A stretch of 58,243 bases of DNA from assembly GCA_015055975.1 (NCBI GenBank), contig SVHF01000009.1:1-58243 (forward strand), in the 5' to 3' direction. A program made the translations under genes and the position numbers. Below, in pieces: positions 1-8,956 of this stretch (its first letter is position 1; each line of letters begins with the position of its first letter). The notes under the pieces are model-generated. The model saw nothing but the letters and a program-made list of their open reading frames with translations, was not told the DNA's origin and did not search any database. The DNA comes from Clostridiales bacterium. GTDB lineage: Bacteria; Bacillota; Clostridia; Christensenellales; UBA3700.

Positions 1-20
1 TATTTCCTTCTTCTATCCAT
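1..20 (-). CDS. Start of a divergent gene cut by the window edge
   Basis: On the reverse strand an ATG at positions 20-18 opens a frame reading MDRRRK before the window ends. It has a perfect GGAGG ribosome site (positions 31-27 read in reverse) with a six-base T spacer. Only six codons are visible, so no product can be named. The inverted repeat just upstream, which includes the ribosome site, is the arrangement often found before transposase genes; that identity is only a guess. Confidence 0.4.
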
Positions 21-26
21 AAAAAA

Positions 27-66
27 CCTCCAAAGTTTTTACTTTTTCAAGTGTCCACTTTGGAGG
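27..66. repeat. 10-bp inverted repeat containing the ribosome site of the left-edge gene
   Basis: CCTCCAAAGT (27-36) and ACTTTGGAGG (57-66) are perfect inverted copies separated by 20 bases. Read on the reverse strand, one arm contains the GGAGG ribosome site of the divergent gene, so a transcript entering from outside could fold and hide it. Such sequestration is known at insertion-sequence ends. GTGTCCAC lies inside the loop side, but the element itself is outside the window. Confidence 0.5.
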
Positions 67-357
67 TATCATATCATTGCTCCAGGCGCATATTTTTATG
101 CCCATTTGTATATTGCACAAAATGGCACAAATTTTAAAAATTTTGATATTAAAATTGGACCTAGTCTCAAAATGATAGAAAATAGTCAAAAGTATCTCAT
201 ATAGCCGTTATTTGTCTATTTTATTTTAAATTAAATGCATTTTTAGAATATAATCGGGCAAAAATCATGTTTTGATGCCGAAAATGTTGCCATTTTTGCC
301 AATCTCAATTTTATGGACAAAAACGCATATTTTAATCTTATGCGTAAAATAAATATA
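67..357. other. AT-rich spacer without a recognisable gene
   Basis: No open frame with a ribosome site is visible on either strand. The only notable item is TATGGACAAAAACG at 312-325, which recurs exactly at 22236-22249 in another gene-free stretch. Confidence 0.6.
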
Positions 358-366
358 TGATATAAT
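358..366 (+). promoter_or_regulatory. Extended -10 promoter (TGATATAAT)
   Basis: TG at 358-359 precedes a consensus TATAAT at 361-366, with no convincing -35. The predicted transcript start is near 373, only about 11 bases before the ATG at 384, and includes a GAGGG ribosome site. Confidence 0.65.
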
Positions 367-383
367 TTACTCGAGGGCATATT

Positions 384-1058
384 ATGGAACGCAAGAAGTT
401 ATTTAACATTTTATCGTTAGTTTGTAATGTTATATTTTTAGGATTAACAATCTGGGCAGTATCTTTTTATTTCTATTCAGATACGGGTTCAGGTAACATG
501 TTAGCACATGGTTTTACTTGTTTTAGATTCTTTACTATTGATTCAAATGTTTTAGCTGCTATTGCATCAGCAATTTATATTTATTTCAATATTGTGAGAT
601 TAACAGGGAAGAATATAGAAACGCCTTTATGGCTAAAGGTATTTAAATATGTTGCCACAAATACGGTTGCTGTTACTTTCTTTGTTGTTTTGTTGATTCT
701 AGTTCCAATGGGTTATATAACATATGGATATTCAATGGGGTATTTCTATGAATACAATTGTAGTGTGTTACATGCAATAACACCAATTTTAGCAATGTTA
801 ACTTTAGCTATGTTTGAATCAGAGGATAGATTTGATAAGAAATACACATATTTCCAATTTCTTCCGGTTGCTGTATATGGAATAATATATTTAATTTGCG
901 TAGTTATAGTTGGCGTTTGGCCAGATTTCTATGGATTTACGTTTGACGGTAGATATTATCTATCTCCTATTGCAGTTCTATTGGTATTTGGTGTATCATA
1001 TGGGGCAGCAGAGCTAGGTTATTTTCTTCAAGGTCTTTGCTTAAAGAAACTATATTAA
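384..1058 (+). CDS. Six-to-seven-pass membrane protein, Pr6Pr-like
   Basis: This 224-aa protein is almost entirely hydrophobic helices separated by short loops, with no signal peptide cleavage site, so it should sit in the cytoplasmic membrane. The stretch FRFFTIDSNVLAAIAS near residues 48-63 and the overall layout resemble the Pr6Pr / FAR-17a-AIG1-like membrane family, where a similar 'F-T-x-SN' segment occurs; that match is from memory and function is unknown even for the family. It begins a rightward block and is followed 9 bases later by the M16 protease, so the two are probably co-transcribed from the extended -10 promoter at 358-366. Confidence 0.7.
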   Translation: MERKKLFNILSLVCNVIFLGLTIWAVSFYFYSDTGSGNMLAHGFTCFRFFTIDSNVLAAIASAIYIYFNIVRLTGKNIETPLWLKVFKYVATNTVAVTFFVVLLILVPMGYITYGYSMGYFYEYNCSVLHAITPILAMLTLAMFESEDRFDKKYTYFQFLPVAVYGIIYLICVVIVGVWPDFYGFTFDGRYYLSPIAVLLVFGVSYGAAELGYFLQGLCLKKLY

Positions 1059-1067
1059 GAGGATTAA

Positions 1068-2336
1068 ATGAGCGTACAAATTTACAAGTTTAAAGATGGG
1101 CTAAGATTGGTCCATGAATACGTTGATACTACACGTAGTGTAGCTGTTATGGTTTTATGTGGTGTTGGTAGCCAAAATGAAGATGAATCAACAAATGGTA
1201 TGGCGCACTTTATAGAGCATAATGTATTTAAGGGCACACCAACACGTACGTCTTTTGATATTGTTAAAGATTTAGATATGGTAGGCGCGCAATATAATGC
1301 GTTTACATCTAAGCAAAATACAGGCTTTTATGCAGTAGCTATGGATTATGAAGCAGATTCTTGTACTCAAATCCTTGCAGATATCCTAACAAACCCAACA
1401 TTTGACGCAAAAGAACTAGAAAACGAAAGAAAGGTAATTTTAGAAGAAATTGCCATGAGTGAAGATGATAATGCAGATCTATGCCAAGATTTGGTTGCTG
1501 AAGCCTTTTATGGCCCAAATACGCCACATGGAAGAACAATACTTGGACCTGCAAAGAATGTAAAGAAGTTTACGCGTGAAGATGCAATTAAATTTAAAGA
1601 ACAAAATTACGTTTCAAACGATATAGTTATTTCAGTTTGTGGAAATATATCTTTAGATAAGGCAAAAGAATTGTGTGAAAAATATTTTGTAGGGAAGTTC
1701 CCACAAAATGAAAATAGAGAATGGCAAGATGCCAAAGAAAAGCAATTCTATTCTTCGTATATCAAGAAATTTAAAGATATTGAGCAAGCAAATATCTTTT
1801 TAGCTATGCCATCATATGGATTTTTAGATGATAGGAAAAATGCAGCTTCTATTGCTATGGATATATTTGGCGGTGGAATGAGCTCAAGATTGTTCCAAGA
1901 AATAAGAGAAAAACGAGGACTAGCGTATAGTGTATATTCATATAATTCAATGTTGAATTATTCTGGAACATCATATCTATATATTGGAACAAATAAAGAT
2001 GCTGTTAATGAAGCACTTGATGTAACACGCGATCTTATCAAAAAAGTAGCAAAAGAAGGCTTTTCTCACGATGAAATCGTGAAGGGAATAAATGGGGGCC
2101 TAACAAGACTAACACTTGGCAACGAAAGCACAATAGGAAAGGTTAGAGCAAATGCACAATATGCGCTATTTGCAGATAATGCATATGATGTTAATAAAGT
2201 TATAGATGAAATAAAGAATTTTACGGTAGACGATTTAAGTGAGGCATTTAGAGAAACGATGGATTTATCTAAAGCATCTATTGCATACGTTGGAAGAGAA
2301 GTAAAAGGCGACCTTTTAGACATCATAAAAGCTTAG
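1068..2336 (+). CDS. M16 family zinc peptidase (processing-protease type)
   Basis: A 422-aa insulinase-type metallopeptidase. The inverted zinc motif HFIEH lies at residues 47-51 (H47, E50, H51), and the distal zinc-ligand glutamate is expected around E126/E127 in VILEEIAMSEDD, about 76 residues on as in the family. The second half carries GGGMSSRLFQEIREKRGLAY, the typical C-terminal M16 signature. Length matches the Bacillus YmxG/MlpA group of cytosolic peptidases. An AGAGGA ribosome site precedes the ATG. In many Bacillota this gene lies near ftsK and recA, as here. Substrate is not predictable from sequence. Confidence 0.93.
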   Translation: MSVQIYKFKDGLRLVHEYVDTTRSVAVMVLCGVGSQNEDESTNGMAHFIEHNVFKGTPTRTSFDIVKDLDMVGAQYNAFTSKQNTGFYAVAMDYEADSCTQILADILTNPTFDAKELENERKVILEEIAMSEDDNADLCQDLVAEAFYGPNTPHGRTILGPAKNVKKFTREDAIKFKEQNYVSNDIVISVCGNISLDKAKELCEKYFVGKFPQNENREWQDAKEKQFYSSYIKKFKDIEQANIFLAMPSYGFLDDRKNAASIAMDIFGGGMSSRLFQEIREKRGLAYSVYSYNSMLNYSGTSYLYIGTNKDAVNEALDVTRDLIKKVAKEGFSHDEIVKGINGGLTRLTLGNESTIGKVRANAQYALFADNAYDVNKVIDEIKNFTVDDLSEAFRETMDLSKASIAYVGREVKGDLLDIIKA

Positions 2337-2339
2337 CAT

Positions 2340-2368
2340 TTGCATTTATATAAATAAAGTTATAAAAT
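2340..2368 (+). promoter_or_regulatory. Promoter TTGCAT-N17-TAAAAT directly before trkH
   Basis: TTGCAT (2340-2345) and TAAAAT (2363-2368) are 17 bases apart. The ATG of the next gene is at 2377, 9 bases past the -10, so transcription should start at or within a few bases of the start codon. No Shine-Dalgarno sequence is visible. Confidence 0.6.
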
Positions 2369-2376
2369 ATTTTCGT

Positions 2377-3756
2377 ATGAAGGAAATTAATTCAAAGCTG
2401 TCATATTCAACGCCAAAGGGTAGAACAATATCTACTTTAGCGATGGTTTTAATGAGCTATCTAGTGTTCATTTTAGCGGGCACATTCGTTTTGATGGCAC
2501 CATTTTCTTCAAGAGAGCATATCGCCACAGGATTTATAGATGCTATATTTACAGCGACTTCAGCAACATGTGTTACTGGGCTTGTTGTTTTTGATACATA
2601 CCAATATTGGTCAACAATTGGACAATTAGTTATTTTGTTCATGATTCAAATGGGTGGTATTGGTTTCATGTCAGTTATAGCTTTCTTAACAAGATCATTA
2701 AGAGTTAAGATGAGCTTTAAAGATAGAAAGTTTCTAATGGAATCTGTAGGTATTAAGAAAAAGGGAGACTTCGGTAGCGTTTTAAGAAACATTGTTTTGG
2801 GCTCTGTTATCATGGAAACGGTAGGGGCCGCGCTATTATCTATTAGATTCATTCCTCAATTTGGTGTAGCAGATGGTATTTATTTTGCTGCATTCCATTC
2901 AATATCTGCGTTCTGTAATGCAGGATTTGACTTAATGGGAGCACTTGGGGTTCCATTTGGATCACTTACATCTTATGCTAACGATTGGCTAGTAAATTTG
3001 GTTATTTGTGGCCTAATATTTATGGGTGGTTTAGGTTTCATTGTTTGGGACGATTTGATAGATTCAAAGTTCAAATTCAAAGACATGTCTTTGCACTCAA
3101 AATTAATGATAATCGGAAGCTTGTTCTTAGTTATCATTTCTACATTCATTTTCTTCATATTTGAAGCTAATCATTTATATAAGGGAATGAGCTTTGGTGA
3201 AGCCTTCTTGCGTTCATTCTTTGCATCCGTAACCGCAAGAACTGCAGGCTTTAACACAACGGATATGACGGACTTTGGTCAAGGCAGTGTATTCTTTACA
3301 ATTATCCTAATGTTTATAGGTGGTGGTTCAGGATCAACCGCCGGTGGTATCAAGGTTACAACATCAATTATTATCTTCCTTGGAATACTTGCTCTAAACA
3401 CAAAAGATGGCGAAATTATTCTAGCTGGTAAAAAGATAGGAAAAGATACATTACACCAAGCATTTGCAGTGCTTGCTACATACATGATTTTAGCGGCAGT
3501 ATTTACAGCTGTAATTTTAGGTATTGATACAGAATTAACGACTCAACAAGCGTTATTTGAAGTTGTTTCAGCAATAGGAACCGTTGGTATTGCCATTGGC
3601 GATACAACGCTAATGTTGAACCCAGCATCAAGAATTGCAATTGCAATCTTGATGTATATCGGAAGAGTCGGAATTTTGACCATAGTTTTATCTTTTGCTA
3701 AGCCAAAGAGAACGAATAATGTCATAATACCTGAAGAAAATGTCATGGTCGGGTGA
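2377..3756 (+). CDS. TrkH/KtrB family potassium transporter subunit
   Basis: A 459-aa multi-pass membrane protein that forms the K+-conducting subunit of Ktr/Trk uptake systems. The four pore loops with their filter glycines are visible: TSATCVTGL near residues 54-62, ISAFCNAGFD in the second repeat, SVTARTAGFNTTD in the third and SAIGTVGIAIG in the fourth. The length fits KtrB rather than the longer TrkH. No KtrA/TrkA nucleotide-binding partner is adjacent, so the regulatory subunit must be elsewhere or absent. The start has no ribosome site and sits directly behind a promoter, suggesting a leaderless message. The C-terminus is short and polar. Confidence 0.93.
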   Translation: MKEINSKLSYSTPKGRTISTLAMVLMSYLVFILAGTFVLMAPFSSREHIATGFIDAIFTATSATCVTGLVVFDTYQYWSTIGQLVILFMIQMGGIGFMSVIAFLTRSLRVKMSFKDRKFLMESVGIKKKGDFGSVLRNIVLGSVIMETVGAALLSIRFIPQFGVADGIYFAAFHSISAFCNAGFDLMGALGVPFGSLTSYANDWLVNLVICGLIFMGGLGFIVWDDLIDSKFKFKDMSLHSKLMIIGSLFLVIISTFIFFIFEANHLYKGMSFGEAFLRSFFASVTARTAGFNTTDMTDFGQGSVFFTIILMFIGGGSGSTAGGIKVTTSIIIFLGILALNTKDGEIILAGKKIGKDTLHQAFAVLATYMILAAVFTAVILGIDTELTTQQALFEVVSAIGTVGIAIGDTTLMLNPASRIAIAILMYIGRVGILTIVLSFAKPKRTNNVIIPEENVMVG

Positions 3757-3793
3757 TATTTTTTAAATTTTTTAATTCTTTACGCGCTTTATA

Positions 3794-3802
3794 TGTTATA
3801 AT
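3794..3802 (+). promoter_or_regulatory. Extended -10 promoter (TGTTATAAT) of ftsK
   Basis: TG at 3794-3795 and consensus TATAAT at 3797-3802, without a clear -35. Transcription would begin near 3809, giving a leader of about 19 bases that contains the GAGG ribosome site of the GTG start. Confidence 0.65.
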
Positions 3803-3827
3803 ATTTTGGGTATGAAGCGAGGTTCAT

Positions 3828-6743
3828 GTGAGCGATAAATCAGAAAGCGTTTTAGACAGAATGATGAGAGGGTTAATGCTAATAGGCGTTTTTGGCCTTT
3901 TAGATTTAATTCTTTTTGGCGTTTTTGGCTGGGCAGGGCAATTTGTTAAATCCTTTATAATCGGCATCTTTGGATATGCATCTTATGGATATTGCATTGC
4001 CATGACTTTAGTTGGACTATTTATTACACTTGGATTCAAACCAAAAGTTTCATTCAAAGTAATCATAAATTACATCGCAATCGTATTTGTAATCATTTGC
4101 ATTGGACAAATCGCTACAATAACAAACGAAACAACCTATGGATATAGCGGCGCACTAAATATGGCATATTATAACCATGATACTTTAGCTGGCGCTGCAT
4201 TTTTCGCATTCTTATATCCATTCTTCCTTTTAAAGCCACTAGGAATTACGGTATTTTCACTATTTTTAGCAGGTCTTGTTGCTTTAGTTATTGTAAATCA
4301 ATTGAATTTTGATATAGGACTTAAGCTTCGCTCTACTAAAAAGCCACAAACTCAAAATCAATATTATGCATCTCAAGAACCACAAGGTGGGGAAGGGACC
4401 GCATATCAAGATCCAAATTACATGGAGCCTGAGCTTTATAATGGCGATGTAAACGGTAGATTATTTGATGATGGCGTTCAAAGACAATCATTCTTTACAA
4501 GATATAAAAAGCAAGAAGATGTAGATATGACCCCAATTGATGAAGTTAAACAAAGCTATATGTCAGAAGAGGAGCAAGATAACATCATTAGCGCAATAGA
4601 TACAAATGGACAAAAGATGGACGATGGGGACATAAGATTAACAGAGCAAAGAATGCAAGAATTTACTCAAGCATCTCCAATTATCCCTGTTGTTAACGAA
4701 ACAAGTGAAGAAGTAAAAGAGGTTAAACCTCAAATTACAGATAAAGATAGATTGTATTTTACATCTGAAAGAAGACAAATCTTACGTGGAGAAACTCCTG
4801 TACATAAAGATCCTGAGCCTGAAGAATACACAGGATATCAAGATGAAATCGTTGCAGATAGTTCTTACAAAGAACCAGCATATGAAATGCCTGTATTTGA
4901 AACTCCAAAGGAAGAGCCAAAACCTCAAGTTGATCCATTTGAAGCAATTATGCAAAATGCTATTCAAGAATCTGAGGAAGAAGAAAAGCAAGAAGAAGTT
5001 ATCGAAGATAAGACAGAATATAATTATCATTTCGACGATATAGATAACACAATTAAAGAACAAGCAAAGGCTGACGAAGAAAAGAAGAAGGAAGAAGAAC
5101 GCAAAGCCTTCGAGGGCTTAACTCAAAATTACAAAGTAGAGCCTATAAAGCCAGTAGAGCCAATTAAGCCAATTATTCCAGAAAAGAAGGTTGAACCAAT
5201 AAAACCAGTTGAACCTCCAAAGCCAGTAGAGCCACCAAAACCAAAGAGAATCTATAAAAAATATAAAGCTCCAGATATCAATATGCTTGAAGACTTTACG
5301 GATGAGGTAGATGACGATTCCGTTTTACAAGCAAAAGCAGAGGAGTTAAAACAAACTCTTGCTAACTTTAGAGTAAACGTCGAAATCGTTGGCACAATAA
5401 AGGGACCAACATTCTCAAGAATCAACTTTAGATTGGAACCAGGAACACCAGTTAAGAACCTAACGTCAAGAGCTGATGATATCAAGATGGGCTTAGCTGT
5501 TTCTTCAATGAGATTATTAGCACCAGTTCCAGGAACAAGTTATTGTGGTGTCGAAATTCCAAATAAAAAGCGTTCTAAGGTAAATCTAAAGACAGTTTAC
5601 AAGAGTGCAGATTATCAAAAGGCAATTTCAAAGCAAACTGGTCTTGTGTTTGCTCTTGGTCAAGATATTAACGGTACTAACTTTAGTTACGATTTAACAC
5701 AAGCTCCACATATGCTTGTGTGCGGACAAACTCGTTCAGGAAAATCTGTAGCTTTGAACGTTATGCTTATAAGCTTACTTTGCAGATATTCTCCAGAAGA
5801 ATTGAGATTGATTCTATTTGATCCAAAGCAAGTTGAATTTGAACCATTCAATGGAATACCACATCTTTTAATTCCACAAATCCTTTCAGACCCACAAAAA
5901 GCAATATCTGCTATGAATTGGGCTATAAACGAAATGGAAAGAAGATATGAGCTATTGAAATCATCTGGCGTTAGAAACCTAGAAGAATATAACAATAGAC
6001 CAGAAATTAAGGCAGATCCTCTAAAGAGAGTTCCATATATCGTTATAGTTATCGATGAATTCGCAGAAGTTGTATCACAAGGTCCTGAACTAAAGAAGCA
6101 ATTTAACACAGTTATTCAAAGACTTGCAGCAAAAGCTAGAGCTGCAGGTATCCACCTAGTATTGGCAACCCAACGTCCATCAGTCGATGTAGTTACTGGT
6201 ACAATTAAATCTAACTTGCCAACTCGTATGGCCCTAAAGACAACAGATGCTGTAAACTCTGCTACAATTTTAGGCCAAGGTGGTGCAGAAGAATTGTTAG
6301 GCTGGGGCGATATGTTGTTTATGACGCCAGATTCAGCCGAATTGAGAAGAATTCAAGGCGCATTCATATCTACAAACGGCGTTATGGATATCATTGATTA
6401 CGTAAAGAATAACAACGACAAATACTTCGACGAAGAGGCAGAAAAGATGATTATGGCAGAGCCAAAGAAGGAAGAGCCAGAACAAATGTCTTTAGATGTT
6501 GGAGGTGGGGCAAGCAAAGGCCTTGATCCTGTATTTATAGATGCGCTTGAGATTTGCATCAAGTTTAATCAAGTATCTACATCATTCTTACAAAGAAAGT
6601 TATCTTTGGGATTCCCAAGAGCTGCAAAGATTGTGGATTGGATGATAGATAGTGGTTACGTACAAGTAGACGGAAATAAAAAGACGATTATTGCTACGCA
6701 AGCTGACGTAGAAAAGCTTCGCGCTGGCGATGAAGAGGAATAA
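3828..6743 (+). CDS. ftsK: DNA translocase FtsK/SpoIIIE
   Basis: A 971-aa septal DNA pump that clears or segregates chromosomes at division. Residues about 15-165 form four or five membrane helices. A long acidic linker (about 170-480) ends in a proline-rich tandem of VEPIKP/VEPPKP units (about 437-470). The motor has Walker A GQTRSGKS (about 633-640) and Walker B IVIVIDEF (about 737-744). The winged-helix gamma domain, which reads the KOPS/SRS orientation sequence, starts near LDPVFIDALE (about 895-960). The start is GTG (3828) with GAGG seven bases upstream; an ATG at 3826 is followed at once by a stop. pgsA follows after 6 bases. Confidence 0.96.
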   Translation: MSDKSESVLDRMMRGLMLIGVFGLLDLILFGVFGWAGQFVKSFIIGIFGYASYGYCIAMTLVGLFITLGFKPKVSFKVIINYIAIVFVIICIGQIATITNETTYGYSGALNMAYYNHDTLAGAAFFAFLYPFFLLKPLGITVFSLFLAGLVALVIVNQLNFDIGLKLRSTKKPQTQNQYYASQEPQGGEGTAYQDPNYMEPELYNGDVNGRLFDDGVQRQSFFTRYKKQEDVDMTPIDEVKQSYMSEEEQDNIISAIDTNGQKMDDGDIRLTEQRMQEFTQASPIIPVVNETSEEVKEVKPQITDKDRLYFTSERRQILRGETPVHKDPEPEEYTGYQDEIVADSSYKEPAYEMPVFETPKEEPKPQVDPFEAIMQNAIQESEEEEKQEEVIEDKTEYNYHFDDIDNTIKEQAKADEEKKKEEERKAFEGLTQNYKVEPIKPVEPIKPIIPEKKVEPIKPVEPPKPVEPPKPKRIYKKYKAPDINMLEDFTDEVDDDSVLQAKAEELKQTLANFRVNVEIVGTIKGPTFSRINFRLEPGTPVKNLTSRADDIKMGLAVSSMRLLAPVPGTSYCGVEIPNKKRSKVNLKTVYKSADYQKAISKQTGLVFALGQDINGTNFSYDLTQAPHMLVCGQTRSGKSVALNVMLISLLCRYSPEELRLILFDPKQVEFEPFNGIPHLLIPQILSDPQKAISAMNWAINEMERRYELLKSSGVRNLEEYNNRPEIKADPLKRVPYIVIVIDEFAEVVSQGPELKKQFNTVIQRLAAKARAAGIHLVLATQRPSVDVVTGTIKSNLPTRMALKTTDAVNSATILGQGGAEELLGWGDMLFMTPDSAELRRIQGAFISTNGVMDIIDYVKNNNDKYFDEEAEKMIMAEPKKEEPEQMSLDVGGGASKGLDPVFIDALEICIKFNQVSTSFLQRKLSLGFPRAAKIVDWMIDSGYVQVDGNKKTIIATQADVEKLRAGDEEE

Positions 6744-6749
6744 TATATT

Positions 6750-7634
6750 ATGAATTTACCTACACGAATTACGATGGCAAGAATCGCAATGATACCTATT
6801 ATCATTGCATCTTTTTGTCTAGAAACAGCCTTGCCACAATATAGCTGGATATTTATTATTACCGGCTCACTATTCTTTATAGCCTCAATGACTGATTTTG
6901 TTGATGGCTATATTGCAAGAAAATTTAAAATGGTTACAACGCTAGGGAAGTTTTTGGACCCAATTGCAGATAAAGTGCTAGTTGTTGCAGGCCTAGCGTT
7001 TGGAATAGCAGCACCAGATGTTGTTGGAATTCCATATTTGATGATAGTAGTAACCGTTGTAATTATCGCAAGAGAGTTCGCTATAAGCCTATTTAGACAA
7101 ATTGCGGCATCAAAGAACGTTATTCTTGCAGCTGGAAAATCTGGCAAATATAAGACCACATTTACAATGGTGGCTCTAAATTCGTTCTTGTTTATCCCAG
7201 CAAATAGAATGGCAGGGGATGCAGCACAACTTGCATCAAAAGTATTTTGGTGGATATTTATTGTGTCTTTAGGAATTGCAGTTATCTTGACAGTATATTC
7301 AGCAATTGAATATGTTCTAAAGAACAAGCAAGTATTTAAAGATCAAAAAACTCAAGTTGAAGTTATCGAAGAAGAAGATGTTGAATTCCCAGATGAAAAG
7401 ATTATTGAAGCGCTTGAATGGTGTAGAGCGAACAATTCAGTTGAAATTCTTCAAATGTCTAAAGATTTAGGAATCACGATAAAGAGAGCTTTTAAAATCA
7501 GAGTATGGCTTGAAATCATGGACTTTGTAAAGATAGAAGATAACCAAAGAGTTTTCGAAATATCTGATGAAGATTTGGAAAAGATCAAGCAAAGAAAAGA
7601 TGAGTATTACGCAAAGTTAGGAACAAATAAATGA
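6750..7634 (+). CDS. pgsA: CDP-diacylglycerol-glycerol-3-phosphate phosphatidyltransferase fused to a winged-helix-like domain
   Basis: Makes phosphatidylglycerol phosphate from CDP-diacylglycerol and glycerol-3-phosphate in the membrane. The CDP-alcohol phosphotransferase motif is complete: D52-G53, A56-R57, G66, D70, D74. Usual family length is about 180-200 aa, but this protein has 294. Residues about 207-294 form an acidic linker and then a charged soluble domain. Its IIEALEWCRANN...RAFKIRVWL pattern resembles the gamma winged helix of the FtsK encoded just upstream (FIDALEICIKFN...RAAKIVDWM). The fusion is seen directly, while relationship to FtsK gamma is my alignment by eye. The gene overlaps rimO by four bases (ATGA). 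Confidence 0.92.
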   Translation: MNLPTRITMARIAMIPIIIASFCLETALPQYSWIFIITGSLFFIASMTDFVDGYIARKFKMVTTLGKFLDPIADKVLVVAGLAFGIAAPDVVGIPYLMIVVTVVIIAREFAISLFRQIAASKNVILAAGKSGKYKTTFTMVALNSFLFIPANRMAGDAAQLASKVFWWIFIVSLGIAVILTVYSAIEYVLKNKQVFKDQKTQVEVIEEEDVEFPDEKIIEALEWCRANNSVEILQMSKDLGITIKRAFKIRVWLEIMDFVKIEDNQRVFEISDEDLEKIKQRKDEYYAKLGTNK

Positions 7635-8956
7635 AAATAGGAACAGTATCGCTAGGTTGCGATAAAAACAGAATAGATACAGAAAATATGTTGGCATTTT
7701 TGAAGGATGACGGTTTTGAATTGACCGCAAATCCAGAAGATGCCGATATTATTATTGTCAATACTTGTGCATTTATAGAAAGCGCAAAGACAGAATCTAT
7801 AGATACCATTTTTGAGATGGCCCAATATAAAAAGGAAGGAAAGTGCAAATACTTAGTTGTAACGGGCTGTTTATCTCAACGTTACATGAAGGATTTGTAT
7901 GACCAAATGCCAGAAGTTGATCTATTTGTTGGGACGGCTTCATATTCTAAGCTTCCTCAATATATCAAGGAAATGGTTAAAACAAATACAAGAAATTATT
8001 ACGAAAACGATATTAACGAAAGATATTTCTCTCCAAAAAGAGTATTAACAACACCACAACATTTTGCATATGTAAAGATAGCAGAAGGTTGTGATAATCA
8101 TTGTACATATTGTGCAATCCCTGCAATTAGAGGGAAGTATACTTCAAGAACAATTGAAGATATAGAGGCAGAAGTTAAAGAACTTGTCGATAAATTTGGA
8201 GTACAAGAAATTGTACTCGTAGCTCAAGATGTCTCGAAATTCGGACATGATATTTACGGAGCAAAAAAACTTGTTGACTTATTGAAAGTTCTATGTAAAA
8301 CTAATGTTGCGTGGATAAGATTATTGTATCTATATCCAGAGAACATTACTGATGAACTTTTAGACTTCATGGCAAACGAAGAGAAGATGTGTAAATATCT
8401 TGATATTCCTCTTCAACATGTGTCTGATAAGATTCTAAAGTTAATGAACAGGCACCTTCAAAAAGCCGATATCGAAAAATTGTTCCAAAGAATTGAAAGT
8501 TACAATTGCTTCACAATTCGTTCTACTTTTATCGTAGGATTCCCAAGGGAAGACGAAAAAGACTTTAAGGAATTATATGATTTTATAAAGGAAGGTAGAA
8601 TTGATAGATGTGGATTCTTTGCTTATTCTAAAGAAGAAGGTACAGCGGCAGCTAGACTTTCTGGCCAAATCGAGGAGAGCGTTAAACTTGAGCGTCAAGC
8701 AAAGTTATATAAAGCTCAACAAAAGGTTATGGCAAAGCGTATGACAAGCCAACTAGGGAGAGTAGTTGATGTAATTTATGAAGGTATAGATTACGATAAG
8801 CAAATGTTTTATGGGCGTAGCAAATCAGATGCGCCAGAAATTGATACAAAAGTGTTCTTCACATCGGAAAATTTAGTAGATGTCGGATCTATTTACAAGG
8901 TGCAAATAGAGAAAGTTGAAGACCTTAATTATATTGGCAAGGTGGTAGAAAAATGA
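7631..8956 (+). CDS. rimO: Ribosomal protein S12 methylthiotransferase RimO
   Basis: A 441-aa radical-SAM enzyme that adds a methylthio group to an aspartate of ribosomal protein S12. The N-terminal UPF0004 cluster cysteines are C10, C46 and C80. The radical-SAM cluster is C154-x3-C158-x2-C161 in EGCDNHCTYC, and a TRAM domain lies at the C-terminus (about 370-441). SLGCDKNRIDTENM is characteristic of RimO rather than MiaB. Start ATG overlaps the pgsA stop and its own stop overlaps the next start (ATGA at both ends), implying translational coupling. Confidence 0.95.
   Translation: MKIGTVSLGCDKNRIDTENMLAFLKDDGFELTANPEDADIIIVNTCAFIESAKTESIDTIFEMAQYKKEGKCKYLVVTGCLSQRYMKDLYDQMPEVDLFVGTASYSKLPQYIKEMVKTNTRNYYENDINERYFSPKRVLTTPQHFAYVKIAEGCDNHCTYCAIPAIRGKYTSRTIEDIEAEVKELVDKFGVQEIVLVAQDVSKFGHDIYGAKKLVDLLKVLCKTNVAWIRLLYLYPENITDELLDFMANEEKMCKYLDIPLQHVSDKILKLMNRHLQKADIEKLFQRIESYNCFTIRSTFIVGFPREDEKDFKELYDFIKEGRIDRCGFFAYSKEEGTAAARLSGQIEESVKLERQAKLYKAQQKVMAKRMTSQLGRVVDVIYEGIDYDKQMFYGRSKSDAPEIDTKVFFTSENLVDVGSIYKVQIEKVEDLNYIGKVVEK

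Noticed and set aside
4786..5043. Overlapping gene inside the ftsK linker
   Set aside because: The alternative-frame ORF is a product of the repetitive, lysine- and glutamate-rich linker codons and has no start signal.
5687..6109. Reverse-strand frame of 140 codons inside ftsK
   Set aside because: It lies opposite the conserved motor domain, has no ribosome site and no recognisable protein features.
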